64,000 nt of DNA from DAOUTY01 sp964453665 (GTDB lineage Bacteria; Chloroflexota; Dehalococcoidia; SZUA-161), in the NCBI GenBank assembly GCA_964453665.1, contig CAYVQT010000007.1:1-64000 (forward strand), in the 5' to 3' direction. The notes under the pieces were generated by a model. That model was given only the letters and a program-made list of their open reading frames with translations. It was not told the origin of the DNA and did no database searches. Below are positions 14,418 to 24,013 of the stretch, one piece after another (the stretch's first letter is position 1; each line of letters begins with the position of its first letter). The translations under genes and the position numbers were made by a program.

Positions 14418-17400
14418 ATGAGTAGGGGCGGCCCATTATCAAGAATTGTCGTTACACTGCTCGTTTTATGCCTGCTGGTTGGGACGGTTATAGGGCTGAG
14501 CACTACAACTGCCTACGCTGACCCTGATGTGGAGGCCCAGCTCTGTATCATTTTGGATGGTTCCGGCAGCATCAAAGCGGGAGAGTGGTCTCTCATAATC
14601 AATGGGCTGGCTGAAGCCATTGAGGATCCATCCTGCTTTCCTCAGGACGGCTCAGTGGAACTGACGATTATTATGTGGGGATGGGGGAATCAACAACAAG
14701 GTATTATGCCGGAAGCTCGAATCAAGCTTGCCCCGACAATTATCACATCATTAAATTCAGGCATTGTTGCAGACCAAATTAGAAGCTTTATTCAACCACT
14801 TGGTTATACACCCATGGCGTGCGGAATCCGGCTGGCCGCCGACACATTGTACGCATCGCCGAATTTCAGCCCTGATATCAAGCAGGCTATAAACATGGTC
14901 TCAGATGGCGAGGCCACCTGGTGTTGTAACAGTGGCTACACGGGTGAGTGGTGCGGTTGGCCGGACTTGACAGAGCCGCGAGCAGATACTGTAGCAGCTC
15001 GAAATTACGCCATCAGCAAGTTATCGATGACAGTCGATCAGGATACATTCGATGCTGAGTTCATTGGTCTCCAGGGTGAGATTAGTAACTGGTTGAAGAC
15101 CAGCATTGTGTGGCCCCAGCCTGGCTACTATGCTCCACCCTTCACCAGTACTGGTTGGGTGCGTGTTGTAGCAAACGCTCAGGAGTTTGCGGATACGATA
15201 TGCGATAAGATAAGGCTTTTGATGAACTTTAGTCTTACAATGCAGGTCTCTGGATGTGGGACGACAACACCATCTGTAGGTGGACATATCTACCCGGCGG
15301 ACGAAGTTGTTAACATTACCGCTACCCCTTGTGAAGGCTGGGAATTCACCGGCTGGACTGGTGACGTGGCTGACCCGGGTTCCCCTACGACCACCGTGAC
15401 TGTTGATATGGATAAGACCGTAACTGCCAACTTTGCGAAAATACCACGCACACTCACGATGCAGGTTAGTGGTTGTGGGACTACCAGCCCTTTAATCGGC
15501 GACCATGTCTACGAGCATGGCACGATAGTCGATATCTCCGCTGTCCCGTGCCCAGGCTGGGAGTTCGTCAACTGGACCGGGGCCGTCGCCGATCCAAATT
15601 CTGACACGACAACTGTGACCATGAACTCCGATAAAACCGTAACCGCGAACTTCTCGGCTATAACCCCCACCCTTACGATGCAGGTTGATGGATGCGGGTC
15701 TACTGCGCCTTCCGTAGGCGACCATGTCTACACCTGGGGTACTGTGGTCGGCATTTCCGCTGATCCCTGCCCCGGTTGGGCCTTCGACAGCTGGATCGGT
15801 GATGTGGCTAATTCGACTTCCCCAATGACAACCGTGACCATGGACGCCGATAAAACCGTAACCGCGAAATTTCTTCCGCCTCTTACCCTTACGATGCAGG
15901 TGAATGGATGCGGGGTTACCACTCCGGCCATCGGCAGTCATGTCTACGTGCCGCACACAGTCGTTGACATTTCTGTGACCCCATGTCCCGGTTGGGAGTT
16001 TGTCAGTTGGACAGGGGATGTCGGTAATTCCACTTCTCCCGCTACTACCGTGACTATGAACTCCGATAAGACCATCATTGTCAACTTTTCGGAGATACCC
16101 GAACCCCTGAGCTTGCAGCTGGCTGTGATTCTGGATGGTTCGAGCAGCATAGACGCTACTGAGTGGGCTGTCCAGCGGATCGGTCTGCGTGACGCTGTCT
16201 ACAATGGGGTCGTGCCTCGTGACGGCTCTGTGGAGCTGACAGTGATTCAGTTTGCCAGCGGTTTGCCCTTGGGCGTGAGGACAGAACTGGCGCCGACGGT
16301 TATTACATGGGAAAACTGGGACGAAGTAGCGACTACGATCCAGAACATGGTCAAGGGAAATGGTACAACGCCTATAAATCTCGGGATTGAGCGAGCCGTA
16401 GCGGAGATCACCGGTTCCCCGTACTTCCCCATCACTTCTAAGCAGATTATCAACATAAGCAGCGATATCGGAGAGTACACTCTGCCCGGCATGGAGATAA
16501 CAAAAGAAGCACGAGATGCAGCTCTGGCTGCTGGCATCGATGAGATAAGCGCCGAGGGGATCGGCGATATCCGTACCATTGACATAGAATGGCTGATAGA
16601 CAGCATTGTTTATCCCGGGTATCCACTTCCTGATGACCCTGGTACGATAGCCCCGCCTTTTATAGCCGGTTGGGTATATGTAGTTGAAAGTGCCGCTGAT
16701 TTCGAGACAGCTATCGGCGAGAAGATTCAACCTCCCGTTAGTACTCATGCCCTGATTGTGGGCAGCAGCGTTGGCGGCTCGGTGACTGAACCTGGTGAAG
16801 GTATGTATTCCTATAGCGCGGGTACGGTGGTCAACCTCATAGCCACACCTGATACAGGCTGGGTATTTGACTACTGGACTGGCGACGTCGCTGTCCCATC
16901 GTCAGCCAATACCACCATAACCATGAATAACTACAAAGTGGTTACAGCCTACTTTGTTGAAGGCCGTACTCTGGACGTTAGCAGCGGGACGGGCGGCTCG
17001 GTGACCGAACCTGGCGAAGGCCTATTCACTTACGAGATCGGAACCGTGGTCAATCTGACCGCTACACATAGTTTAGGCTGGGAGTTCGACAGTTGGACAG
17101 GCAATGTCGCCAACCCGTCATCAGCCACCACCACCATAACAATGAACCAGAATCAGGTGGTTGTCGCTAACTTCTATGAAATACCGACACATGTGTTAAC
17201 GATAGACAGCACGGCCGGCGGCTCGGTAACCGACCCCGGCGAAGGGAGCCTTGTCTACAACGAGGGTACCGTAGTAGACCTGACCGCAACGCACAATATA
17301 GGCTGGGCTTTCGACGGCTGGACAGGCGATGTCGCTGCGCCATCGTCAGCCACAACTACCATAACTATGAACGAGGATAAATCGGTCACCGCCAACTTCC

Positions 17401-19094
17401 GCGAGGTTCCAATATATCACCTCGCGGTGGGCAGTACTACCGGAGGTTCAGTAACAGAACCCGGCGAGGGTGTTTTCGACTACAGCGAGGACAGCATGGT
17501 GAATCTTACAGCCATTCCCGATACAGGCTGGACTTTCGATGGCTGGATCGGCAATGTCGTTGACCCTGAGTCACCTGCCACCGTTATAACGATGAATCAG
17601 GATGAGCTGGTTACCGCCAAGTTCGTCAGAGCCTATACCCTGACTATAAGCAGCGGCATGGGCGGCTCGGTAACCGGTCCCGGCGAAGGTGTCTTCACTT
17701 ATAAAGAAGGCACAGTGGTCGACCTTACTGCCACTGCTAGCTCAGGCCAATTATTTGACTACTGGACTGGCGATGTCGCTCACCCGTATTTGGCTACTAC
17801 CACCATAACCATTGACCAGAACAAAGCGGTAACCGCCCACTTTATCAAATCCTATATCCTTGCCCTTAGCAGCAGCAACGGAGGCTCAATAACTGCACCC
17901 GGTGAAGGTATCTTCGTTTACAGGATAGGTTCCGTGGTCGACCTCACCGCTACTCCCGACTTCGGCAGGTTGTTCCAAAGCTGGACGGGTAATGTCGCCG
18001 AACCCTCATCGGCTACTACTACTATAACCATGAATCGTGATGAGGTGGTTGTCGCCAACTTCTCCGGGTTGACGATGCGCACTTTGACCATGCAGGTCAA
18101 TGGCAACGGGACCACTACGCCGGCTGTTGGCGAGCATGATTATGCTGTAGGCACGATCGTCAACATACTGGCAGTTCCTGACGTGGGCTACGAGTTCGTC
18201 AGCTGGACGGGGGACGTGGCTAGCTCTACGTCTGAGATAACCACAGTGACCATGGACACGGACAAAGTTGTCACCGCAACCTTCAGCGCCTTGCCCACCC
18301 ACTACAACCTGGTGATTCATGTCATTGGCGGCGGTACAACCAGCCCGACGGCCGGTGAGTACACCTATCCGGTGGGTGCTGTGGTTAATATCTCCGCTTT
18401 CCCCAATCCAGGATGGGGATTCGATAGCTGGACGGGTGACGTCGCTGCCACCAGTTCCGCCACGACTACTGTGACCATGGATTCAGCCAAGACGATAACT
18501 GCCAATTTCTATGAGCTGACATCCGGCAATACGCTGGTGATTCAGGTCAGTGGTAGCGGGACTACAACACCAGCTCCAGGCGCCCATCTATATGAACCAG
18601 GTGCGATTGCCTATATATCTGCGATACCAAGCCCGGATTGGGAGTTCTTTGGCTGGACCAGCAATGTTCACAGTCCGCTTCTGCCTGACACCGCTGTTAC
18701 CGTGGGTACGGACAAAGTTGTCACAGCCTATTTCATCCCAGTCTCACCCGGAGGAGGTGGAGTGCCAATAACCCCGGCTACACCCATACCTCCGCTGACC
18801 CCATCAATCGAACCAACCCCTACACTTGGGCCTATACAGACGCCCGGGCCTCCTACCGCCCCACCGACGACTACGACACCGCCGGTGGTAATCCCTACGC
18901 CTACCCCAACTGCCGCTCCTACGCCGGTATTCACGCCTGCGCCAACTCCAACGCCTGTCCCGACCTTAGCGCCAACACCGAGCCCAACACCCGTCAGCGA
19001 GCCCCTGCAGTTGCCATGGTCGCTGATAACAGTAACAATCGCTGCTGTAGTAGGAGTGGGGGTGCTGTTCTTTAAGCTGCGCGGAAGAATGTAA
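14418..19094 (+). CDS. Giant surface protein: two VWA domains, 13 InlB-type repeats, Pro/Thr stalk and C-terminal membrane anchor
   Basis: 1558 residues. A signal peptide ends near AYA-DP (about residue 34). VWA domain 1 (about 38-270) has the metal site D47-G-S49-G-S51. Four InlB B-type repeats follow (about 272-560), then VWA domain 2 (about 566-770) with LDGSSS, nine more repeats (about 775-1440), a Pro/Thr-rich stalk (about 1445-1530) and one transmembrane helix with a basic tail (FFKLRGRM). Repeats share the pattern VxAxPxxGWEFxxWTGDV...TTVTMxxDKxVTANF. The first four each carry two cysteines (GCG and PC), suggesting one disulfide per repeat; the last nine have none and six of them share GGSVTEPGEG. 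The protein is probably an extracellular adhesin or scaffold fixed in the membrane. The ATG has AGGAG ten bases upstream. Confidence 0.93.
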   Translation: MSRGGPLSRIVVTLLVLCLLVGTVIGLSTTTAYADPDVEAQLCIILDGSGSIKAGEWSLIINGLAEAIEDPSCFPQDGSVELTIIMWGWGNQQQGIMPEARIKLAPTIITSLNSGIVADQIRSFIQPLGYTPMACGIRLAADTLYASPNFSPDIKQAINMVSDGEATWCCNSGYTGEWCGWPDLTEPRADTVAARNYAISKLSMTVDQDTFDAEFIGLQGEISNWLKTSIVWPQPGYYAPPFTSTGWVRVVANAQEFADTICDKIRLLMNFSLTMQVSGCGTTTPSVGGHIYPADEVVNITATPCEGWEFTGWTGDVADPGSPTTTVTVDMDKTVTANFAKIPRTLTMQVSGCGTTSPLIGDHVYEHGTIVDISAVPCPGWEFVNWTGAVADPNSDTTTVTMNSDKTVTANFSAITPTLTMQVDGCGSTAPSVGDHVYTWGTVVGISADPCPGWAFDSWIGDVANSTSPMTTVTMDADKTVTAKFLPPLTLTMQVNGCGVTTPAIGSHVYVPHTVVDISVTPCPGWEFVSWTGDVGNSTSPATTVTMNSDKTIIVNFSEIPEPLSLQLAVILDGSSSIDATEWAVQRIGLRDAVYNGVVPRDGSVELTVIQFASGLPLGVRTELAPTVITWENWDEVATTIQNMVKGNGTTPINLGIERAVAEITGSPYFPITSKQIINISSDIGEYTLPGMEITKEARDAALAAGIDEISAEGIGDIRTIDIEWLIDSIVYPGYPLPDDPGTIAPPFIAGWVYVVESAADFETAIGEKIQPPVSTHALIVGSSVGGSVTEPGEGMYSYSAGTVVNLIATPDTGWVFDYWTGDVAVPSSANTTITMNNYKVVTAYFVEGRTLDVSSGTGGSVTEPGEGLFTYEIGTVVNLTATHSLGWEFDSWTGNVANPSSATTTITMNQNQVVVANFYEIPTHVLTIDSTAGGSVTDPGEGSLVYNEGTVVDLTATHNIGWAFDGWTGDVAAPSSATTTITMNEDKSVTANFREVPIYHLAVGSTTGGSVTEPGEGVFDYSEDSMVNLTAIPDTGWTFDGWIGNVVDPESPATVITMNQDELVTAKFVRAYTLTISSGMGGSVTGPGEGVFTYKEGTVVDLTATASSGQLFDYWTGDVAHPYLATTTITIDQNKAVTAHFIKSYILALSSSNGGSITAPGEGIFVYRIGSVVDLTATPDFGRLFQSWTGNVAEPSSATTTITMNRDEVVVANFSGLTMRTLTMQVNGNGTTTPAVGEHDYAVGTIVNILAVPDVGYEFVSWTGDVASSTSEITTVTMDTDKVVTATFSALPTHYNLVIHVIGGGTTSPTAGEYTYPVGAVVNISAFPNPGWGFDSWTGDVAATSSATTTVTMDSAKTITANFYELTSGNTLVIQVSGSGTTTPAPGAHLYEPGAIAYISAIPSPDWEFFGWTSNVHSPLLPDTAVTVGTDKVVTAYFIPVSPGGGGVPITPATPIPPLTPSIEPTPTLGPIQTPGPPTAPPTTTTPPVVIPTPTPTAAPTPVFTPAPTPTPVPTLAPTPSPTPVSEPLQLPWSLITVTIAAVVGVGVLFFKLRGRM

Positions 19095-19191
19095 GGCGGA
19101 CTTGGTATTTAAGGCGCCGTATAATACGCTGAAAAGGGATAGTGAAGCCCTATACTCTCAGGAATCGCTGTGAATTACGAAGAATTCAACT

Positions 19192-20136
19192 TCATTTGAA
19201 GAATGACTTGATATTGTGCAGTATCAGCCCGGTGAACAAGCTTAAGGCACCTACAATGCAGAGCAATACCGCTATAAGTGCAGGACCAATCCAGAAGCTG
19301 CCAGTGGATTCATATCCATCAACCACACGCCATCCTTCCCACACACCAAAGCCCAGCATTACCAAGGCAGGCAGCCCGAAGAAGAAGAGGGGAGCCCTTC
19401 TGCTGATGAAACCCACTATACTGTTCAATACCCCCATGCCATGTGCTAAAGGGTTCCGCTTTGCATTACCATGATATCTGATAGTCACAGGAACCTCCGC
19501 AACACGAAGGTCAGCTTCATTTGCCAGGAACTGCATCTCTGATTCTACAGAGAGCCCCTCTTCAGCAAAGGATAGCGCTTCTATAGCCTTTGGGGAGAAA
19601 GCTCTAAATCCGCTCTGGGAGTCAGTCAGTTTGACTCTCGAGCCAAAATTAGTAAGAAAGGTAAGCACACGATGTCCCCAAATTCGATATCTTGGGACAG
19701 AACTCTCAGTCTCGAGGTAGCGAGAACCAACGACTATATCAGCCTCGCCATCCAGCACGGGGTTAACGAGAGATGGGATATAGGCTGGCTCATGCTGTCC
19801 ATCGCCATCGAGGAGTACCAGTGCCTTACAACCCAAGTCCCGAGCATGCTCAAAGGCCGTGCTTACGGCTGCCCCTTTGCCCCGATTGGAATCGTGCCTG
19901 ATCACTGCTGCCCCGGCTTTTTCCGCTACGAGCGCTGTCTTATCAGTGGAGCCATCGTCGATGACTATGACTTGATCTGCATGCTCCCTGGCTTTGAGCA
20001 CCACACTGCCGATGAAGAGGTCCTCATTGAAACAGGGGATAGCAGCAATGATGCTAGATTGTGGGCGCTCACTCGCATCGGCCTGAACAGCATTATCTGC
20101 CCTGGATGCTCGCTTTGGTTTATGGTTCCTATTCAT
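19192..20136 (-). CDS. Family 2 glycosyltransferase (dolichyl/polyprenyl-phosphate sugar synthase type)
   Basis: About 314 residues from the ATG at 20136; the frame extends to a TTG at 20214, but the extra residues are not conserved. The GT-A catalytic domain starts with IAAIPCFNEDLFIGSVV and contains VIDDGSTDKT, LLDGDGQHEP and the SGFRAFSPKAI acceptor loop. Two hydrophobic segments lie near the C-terminus (about 255-280 and 290-315). This is the layout of DPM1/GtrB-like enzymes that load a sugar onto a polyprenyl phosphate at the membrane. It is transcribed convergently with the surface-protein gene and divergently from the glycan cluster. Confidence 0.88.
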   Translation of the reverse strand: MNRNHKPKRASRADNAVQADASERPQSSIIAAIPCFNEDLFIGSVVLKAREHADQVIVIDDGSTDKTALVAEKAGAAVIRHDSNRGKGAAVSTAFEHARDLGCKALVLLDGDGQHEPAYIPSLVNPVLDGEADIVVGSRYLETESSVPRYRIWGHRVLTFLTNFGSRVKLTDSQSGFRAFSPKAIEALSFAEEGLSVESEMQFLANEADLRVAEVPVTIRYHGNAKRNPLAHGMGVLNSIVGFISRRAPLFFFGLPALVMLGFGVWEGWRVVDGYESTGSFWIGPALIAVLLCIVGALSLFTGLILHNIKSFFK

Positions 20137-20315
20137 CGTATTCAAGAAATGATACGATACAACCCTTGGTGGAAGCGATAATAGCATAATGGAAGGCGAA
20201 TGACAACGTGACAAATCCTAACCCAAGTTACCATCTCTGGTAGCGTCTTTGATTCAGGCGTCACGCCGACGAAGCCTTTAACCTTTACTGGGAAAGAGGC
20301 TGGTGGTATTATATT

Positions 20316-20750
20316 GTGCAACAGGAGCGTATACTCACCAAAGCAGGTATAGAAACAGGGTTCGGACAGGTTATTGAGGTACCAGCAAGCGCGAGAAAGT
20401 TGCGAGGTTATGTAAAAAACCATGATCGTGGTTGGAAACTAGGGGATATGCTTGAAATCAAGGTCTGCCAGATTAAGGGGAAATGCCCGGTGTACAAGGT
20501 TGGGGATAGAATCACGATTGTTGGCCCTAGTATATCACTTGATAAGACCGATGCTATTTGTGTCCACGCTCTTTCAACCCTACTGCATTATGTTGTTGCT
20601 TTAGATGAAGGAGCTGACCCGGTAAAACTAGGCTTATCAAAGAATAGAGACTGCGCCTACATGCAGTGCGTTGACCCTGGGGCACCTTATACCAGTGGGG
20701 GAACAGTAATCTTCAAGTGTCGCAGAATCCAAGAGGAGTCCGCTGAATGA
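20316..20750 (+). CDS. TIGR04076-family small protein
   Basis: Up to 144 residues. The C-terminal 100 or so match the TIGR04076 pattern: VCQIKGKCPVYKVGD, a central CVHALSTLLHYVVAL segment and the ending CVDPGAPYTSGGTVIF. Three of its conserved cysteines could bind a metal. Its biochemical role is unknown. The GTG at 20316 gives a 44-residue N-terminal extension unusual for the family; the ATG at 20448 (AGGGG just upstream) is the alternative and gives about 100 residues. It overlaps the following wecB-like gene by four bases (ATGA), so it is co-translated with it. Confidence 0.7.
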   Translation: MQQERILTKAGIETGFGQVIEVPASARKLRGYVKNHDRGWKLGDMLEIKVCQIKGKCPVYKVGDRITIVGPSISLDKTDAICVHALSTLLHYVVALDEGADPVKLGLSKNRDCAYMQCVDPGAPYTSGGTVIFKCRRIQEESAE

Positions 20751-21829
20751 AAGTCGCCGTAGTCCTGGGCACACGCCCCGAAATAATCAAGATGGCGCCG
20801 GTGATAAGGGAGCTTGTGAGGAGACACGAGGATTATTTCATCCTTCATACTGGTCAGCACTACTCATACAATTTAGATAAGGTTTTTTTTGAGCAACTCA
20901 AGCTCCCCGATGCTAAATACAATCTAGAGGTTGGATCAGGCTCCCACGCAGAGGAAACAGCAAGAATCCTTGTAGGGATAGAGAAGGTATTGCTAGATGA
21001 ACAACCTTATATCGTTTTGGTTGAGGGCGATACCAACTCCGTGCTGGCTGGAGCGCTTGCATCCGCCAAGCTCCACATAAAGGTGGGGCATGTTGAGGCC
21101 GGTCTGCGGAGCTACGATCGCCGGATGCCGGAAGAGATCAACCGAGTCCTGACTGACCACTGCTCAGACTACTTATTTGCTCCAACTGAGAAGGCGAAGG
21201 TAATCTTGCAGGGTGAAGGCATCCCCGATGAGAAAATCTTCGTAACCGGCAATACCATTGTCGATGCTGTCCACCAGAATCTAGAGATTACAAGGAAAAA
21301 GGGGAATACCCTCAGTGATCTACATGTTAATCCCAAAGAATACTTCTTGGTAACGCTTCACCGTCAGGAGAATGTTGATGACAGGGCAAGGCTAGAGTCT
21401 ATCCTGAGAGGCCTCGATGAGCTAACAGATGAATTTCGCCTGCCGGTGATCTACCCGGCACACCCGCGTTCTGTAAAGAGGATGACCGAGTTCAATTTGC
21501 AACCGAAGAACGTTGCTATGATTGAGCCGGTGGATTTCCTCAGCTTTCTTCTACTTGAGAGCGAAGCGAAGCTTATCCTGACCGATTCCGGTGGCGTACA
21601 GGAGGAGGCCTGCATACTCGGGGTTCCTTGTATGACCCTCCGGGATAATACTGAGAGGCCGGAAACGCTTGAGGTGGGCGCTAACATCCTGGCCGGTGCT
21701 GTACCCAAGACAATAATAGAGCATGCACACCTTATGTTGAAACGAAAAAACGATTGGGGTAATCCTTTTGGAGACGGAAAAGCAGCTGAAAGGATTGTGA
21801 GAATAGTGATGGGGGACCGAGATGGCTAA
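20747..21829 (+). CDS. wecB: UDP-N-acetylglucosamine 2-epimerase (non-hydrolysing), copy 1
   Basis: 360 residues, usual family length. It interconverts UDP-GlcNAc and UDP-ManNAc (or a modified UDP-sugar) in the cytoplasm. Motifs are LGTRPEIIKMAPVI at the N-terminus, HVEAGLRSYDRRMPEEINR, LVTLHRQENVD and LTDSGGVQEEA. The gene overlaps its neighbours on both sides by a few bases, in an operon with an epimerase and a glycosyltransferase. It is strikingly similar to the second copy at 27119 (most of the first 150 residues match), much less to the third at 44960. Without an adjacent ManNAc dehydrogenase, the product may be used as ManNAc or further modified. Confidence 0.93.
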   Translation: MKVAVVLGTRPEIIKMAPVIRELVRRHEDYFILHTGQHYSYNLDKVFFEQLKLPDAKYNLEVGSGSHAEETARILVGIEKVLLDEQPYIVLVEGDTNSVLAGALASAKLHIKVGHVEAGLRSYDRRMPEEINRVLTDHCSDYLFAPTEKAKVILQGEGIPDEKIFVTGNTIVDAVHQNLEITRKKGNTLSDLHVNPKEYFLVTLHRQENVDDRARLESILRGLDELTDEFRLPVIYPAHPRSVKRMTEFNLQPKNVAMIEPVDFLSFLLLESEAKLILTDSGGVQEEACILGVPCMTLRDNTERPETLEVGANILAGAVPKTIIEHAHLMLKRKNDWGNPFGDGKAAERIVRIVMGDRDG

Positions 21830-22745
21830 AATATTAGTTACGGGGGGGCTGGGTTTTATCGGATCTAACCTTGTCCCTGAACTTAGAAAAAGAAAACACG
21901 AGGTCTGGGTCTGTGACCTCGGACATTCGGAGGGGCCAAACTATACACGCTGCGATGTTTCTAAACATCGCCAGCTTGAGAAGATATTCGAGGAACATAG
22001 TTATGATTATGTTTATCATTTAGCAGCGGAGTACGGCCGTTGGAATGGGGAGGACTATTACGAAAATCTATGGCTCACTAATGTGGTGGGCACAAAGAAT
22101 ATCATCAGGCTTCAGGAGAAAAAGAAGTTCAGAATGATCTTTTTTAGCAGTGCCGAGGTCTATGGAGATTATGACGATATCATGAGCGAAGATGTGATGG
22201 ATAATGTGCCCCTAAAACAGATGAATGACTATGCCATGACGAAATGGGTAGGGGAACTTCAGGTATTGAATTCAGCAGCCATGTTCGGCACTGAGACAGT
22301 ACGTGTTCGACCGGTAAACGCCTACGGGCCACATGAGCACTATAGCCCGTACCGCGGGGTAATACCGGCTTTCATCTACAAGGCCTTGCAAGATGAGCCC
22401 TACACGGTTTACGCCGGTCATAAACGTATCTTTGACTACGTCAAGGACACATGTCGCACGTTCGCTAATATAGTTGAAAGCTTCAAACCCGGAGAGGTCT
22501 ACAACATCGGTGGCAGAGAAGAGTGGGAGCATGATATAAAGTACGTTTCTGATCTCATCTTGAAATGCCTGGATAAGGATGATTCTAAGATCATTTATAA
22601 AGAAGCTGAGCCATTTACTACCAGAGTGAAACATATGGACTTCTCGAAGGCAAGAAGAGATCTAAACCATAACCCCATAATACCCCTAGAGGAAGGAATC
22701 CCGGAAACTATCGAGTGGATGAAAAGGGTATACTGTTCCGAATGA
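21822..22745 (+). CDS. NAD-dependent sugar epimerase/dehydratase
   Basis: 307 residues of the extended SDR family. The Rossmann motif is GGLGFIGSNL, the active site combines FSSAEVYG and the catalytic pair in DYAMTKW (YxxxK), and PVNAYGPHEH marks the substrate region. It acts on a nucleotide sugar in the cytoplasm; 4-epimerase or 4,6-dehydratase chemistry cannot be told apart by eye. It overlaps the upstream wecB gene by eight bases and the downstream glycosyltransferase by four. Confidence 0.88.
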   Translation: MAKILVTGGLGFIGSNLVPELRKRKHEVWVCDLGHSEGPNYTRCDVSKHRQLEKIFEEHSYDYVYHLAAEYGRWNGEDYYENLWLTNVVGTKNIIRLQEKKKFRMIFFSSAEVYGDYDDIMSEDVMDNVPLKQMNDYAMTKWVGELQVLNSAAMFGTETVRVRPVNAYGPHEHYSPYRGVIPAFIYKALQDEPYTVYAGHKRIFDYVKDTCRTFANIVESFKPGEVYNIGGREEWEHDIKYVSDLILKCLDKDDSKIIYKEAEPFTTRVKHMDFSKARRDLNHNPIIPLEEGIPETIEWMKRVYCSE

Positions 22746-23944
22746 ATGTCCTCCTGATCCAGGAAACAGATTGGTTAAAGAGGAATCCCCATCAACAGCA
22801 TCACTTAGCGGAGATGCTGTCGCTGAGAGAACATAATATTCGAGTTATCGATTACGAATTCTCCTGGAAAACGGAAGGGAAAGGGGAGCTATTATCCAGG
22901 CGTCAGGTTTATGACAACGCTTCCAAGGTTCGAGATGGCGCCCGTATTATGCTTATCCGACCAGGAATTGTTAAAATGCCAATACTTGACTATGCCTCCT
23001 TGGTGTTTTCACACAAGAAGGAAATCGATCGCCAAATAGATGAGTTTGCACCAGATGTAATCATAGCCTTTGGTATTATTAATGCCTACCTGACAATGAG
23101 AGCTGCCCGTAGGAACAAGATTCCCTTCATCTACTATTGGATAGACGTTTTGGACAGTCTAGTCCCCAGCAGGGTTTTCCAGCCGATTGCCCGAATAATA
23201 GAGAGGCGGACTTTAAAAAGTGCTGACCAAGTTGTCGTGATAAACGAGAAGTTGAAAGAAAGAGTCATTTTAATGGGAGCTGCAACAGAACGAGTTAGTA
23301 TTGTCGGGGCTGGCATTGACCTGACAAGATTCAACCCGGCTACAGACGGAACTCCTATCAGAAAAGAATACGGCTTTGGCAACGAAGATATCATCCTCTT
23401 CTTTATGGGCTGGCTTTATCGATTCTCTGGTTTAAAGGAAGTAACTGAACAATTGGTAATAGAAGGGGACTCCAATATTAAGCTGCTCGTTGTAGGTGAG
23501 GGCGATGCTTACGATGAGCTCAAGGAGATTGTGAAGAGACACAGTATCGCTGGGAGGGTTATTCTAGCCGGTAAGAAGCCCTATCATGAGATCCCCTCTT
23601 TTATTGCCGCCTCGGATATTTGTCTGCTACCGGCTTTACCTGATGAGAAGATAATGCAGAGCATTGTCCCGATCAAGATATATGAGTACATGGCGATGGG
23701 GAAGCCCGTGATCTCGACCGAACTTCCCGGAGTTATGAAGGAATTCGGGAATGATAGTGGTGTTATATATGTGCAGAATCCAGAGGATGTTGTTGTAAAA
23801 GCCACCGCACTGATACAAAATGGCAGTGCCAAAGAACTTGGTTGCAAGGCCAGAGAGTATACCGAGAAGCTAAGCTGGGAAAATATAGCCGATAAATTCG
23901 AAGAGCTCTTGAAAGATGCTATAGAGGAGAAGCGTAAATCCTAG
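22742..23944 (+). CDS. Family 4 (GT-B) glycosyltransferase
   Basis: 400 residues from the ATG at 22742, overlapping the previous stop (ATGA). The C-terminal GT-B domain has the usual donor-site signatures: VSIVGAGIDLTRFNPA, LLVVGEGDAYDELK, ISTELPGVMKEF and IKIYEYMAMGKPVI with the EX7E-type glutamate. It should transfer a sugar to a lipid-linked glycan on the cytoplasmic face of the membrane. Donor and acceptor are unknown. Confidence 0.9.
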   Translation: MNVLLIQETDWLKRNPHQQHHLAEMLSLREHNIRVIDYEFSWKTEGKGELLSRRQVYDNASKVRDGARIMLIRPGIVKMPILDYASLVFSHKKEIDRQIDEFAPDVIIAFGIINAYLTMRAARRNKIPFIYYWIDVLDSLVPSRVFQPIARIIERRTLKSADQVVVINEKLKERVILMGAATERVSIVGAGIDLTRFNPATDGTPIRKEYGFGNEDIILFFMGWLYRFSGLKEVTEQLVIEGDSNIKLLVVGEGDAYDELKEIVKRHSIAGRVILAGKKPYHEIPSFIAASDICLLPALPDEKIMQSIVPIKIYEYMAMGKPVISTELPGVMKEFGNDSGVIYVQNPEDVVVKATALIQNGSAKELGCKAREYTEKLSWENIADKFEELLKDAIEEKRKS

Positions 23945-24013
23945 TTTGCACCCAGGGAAAAGCAGCGGCAGGATATTAGAGTGCGCGTTTAAACGGATTC
24001 GCTTTAATAGAAC

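Noticed and set aside
15492..16748. Long minus-strand open frame (418 codons) inside the surface-protein gene
   Set aside because: It lies wholly opposite the repeat-coding region of a gene with signal peptide, domains and ribosome site. Repetitive codon use on the plus strand produces such mirror frames, and it shows no domain or ribosome site.
15230..18740. Regular repeats that could suggest a CRISPR or satellite array
   Set aside because: The periodicity (about 210-225 bases) and sequence correspond to protein repeats in frame, with third-position variation. There are no short identical repeats with unique spacers.
19672..20181. 169-codon plus-strand open frame
   Set aside because: It is antisense to the family 2 glycosyltransferase, whose motifs are complete.
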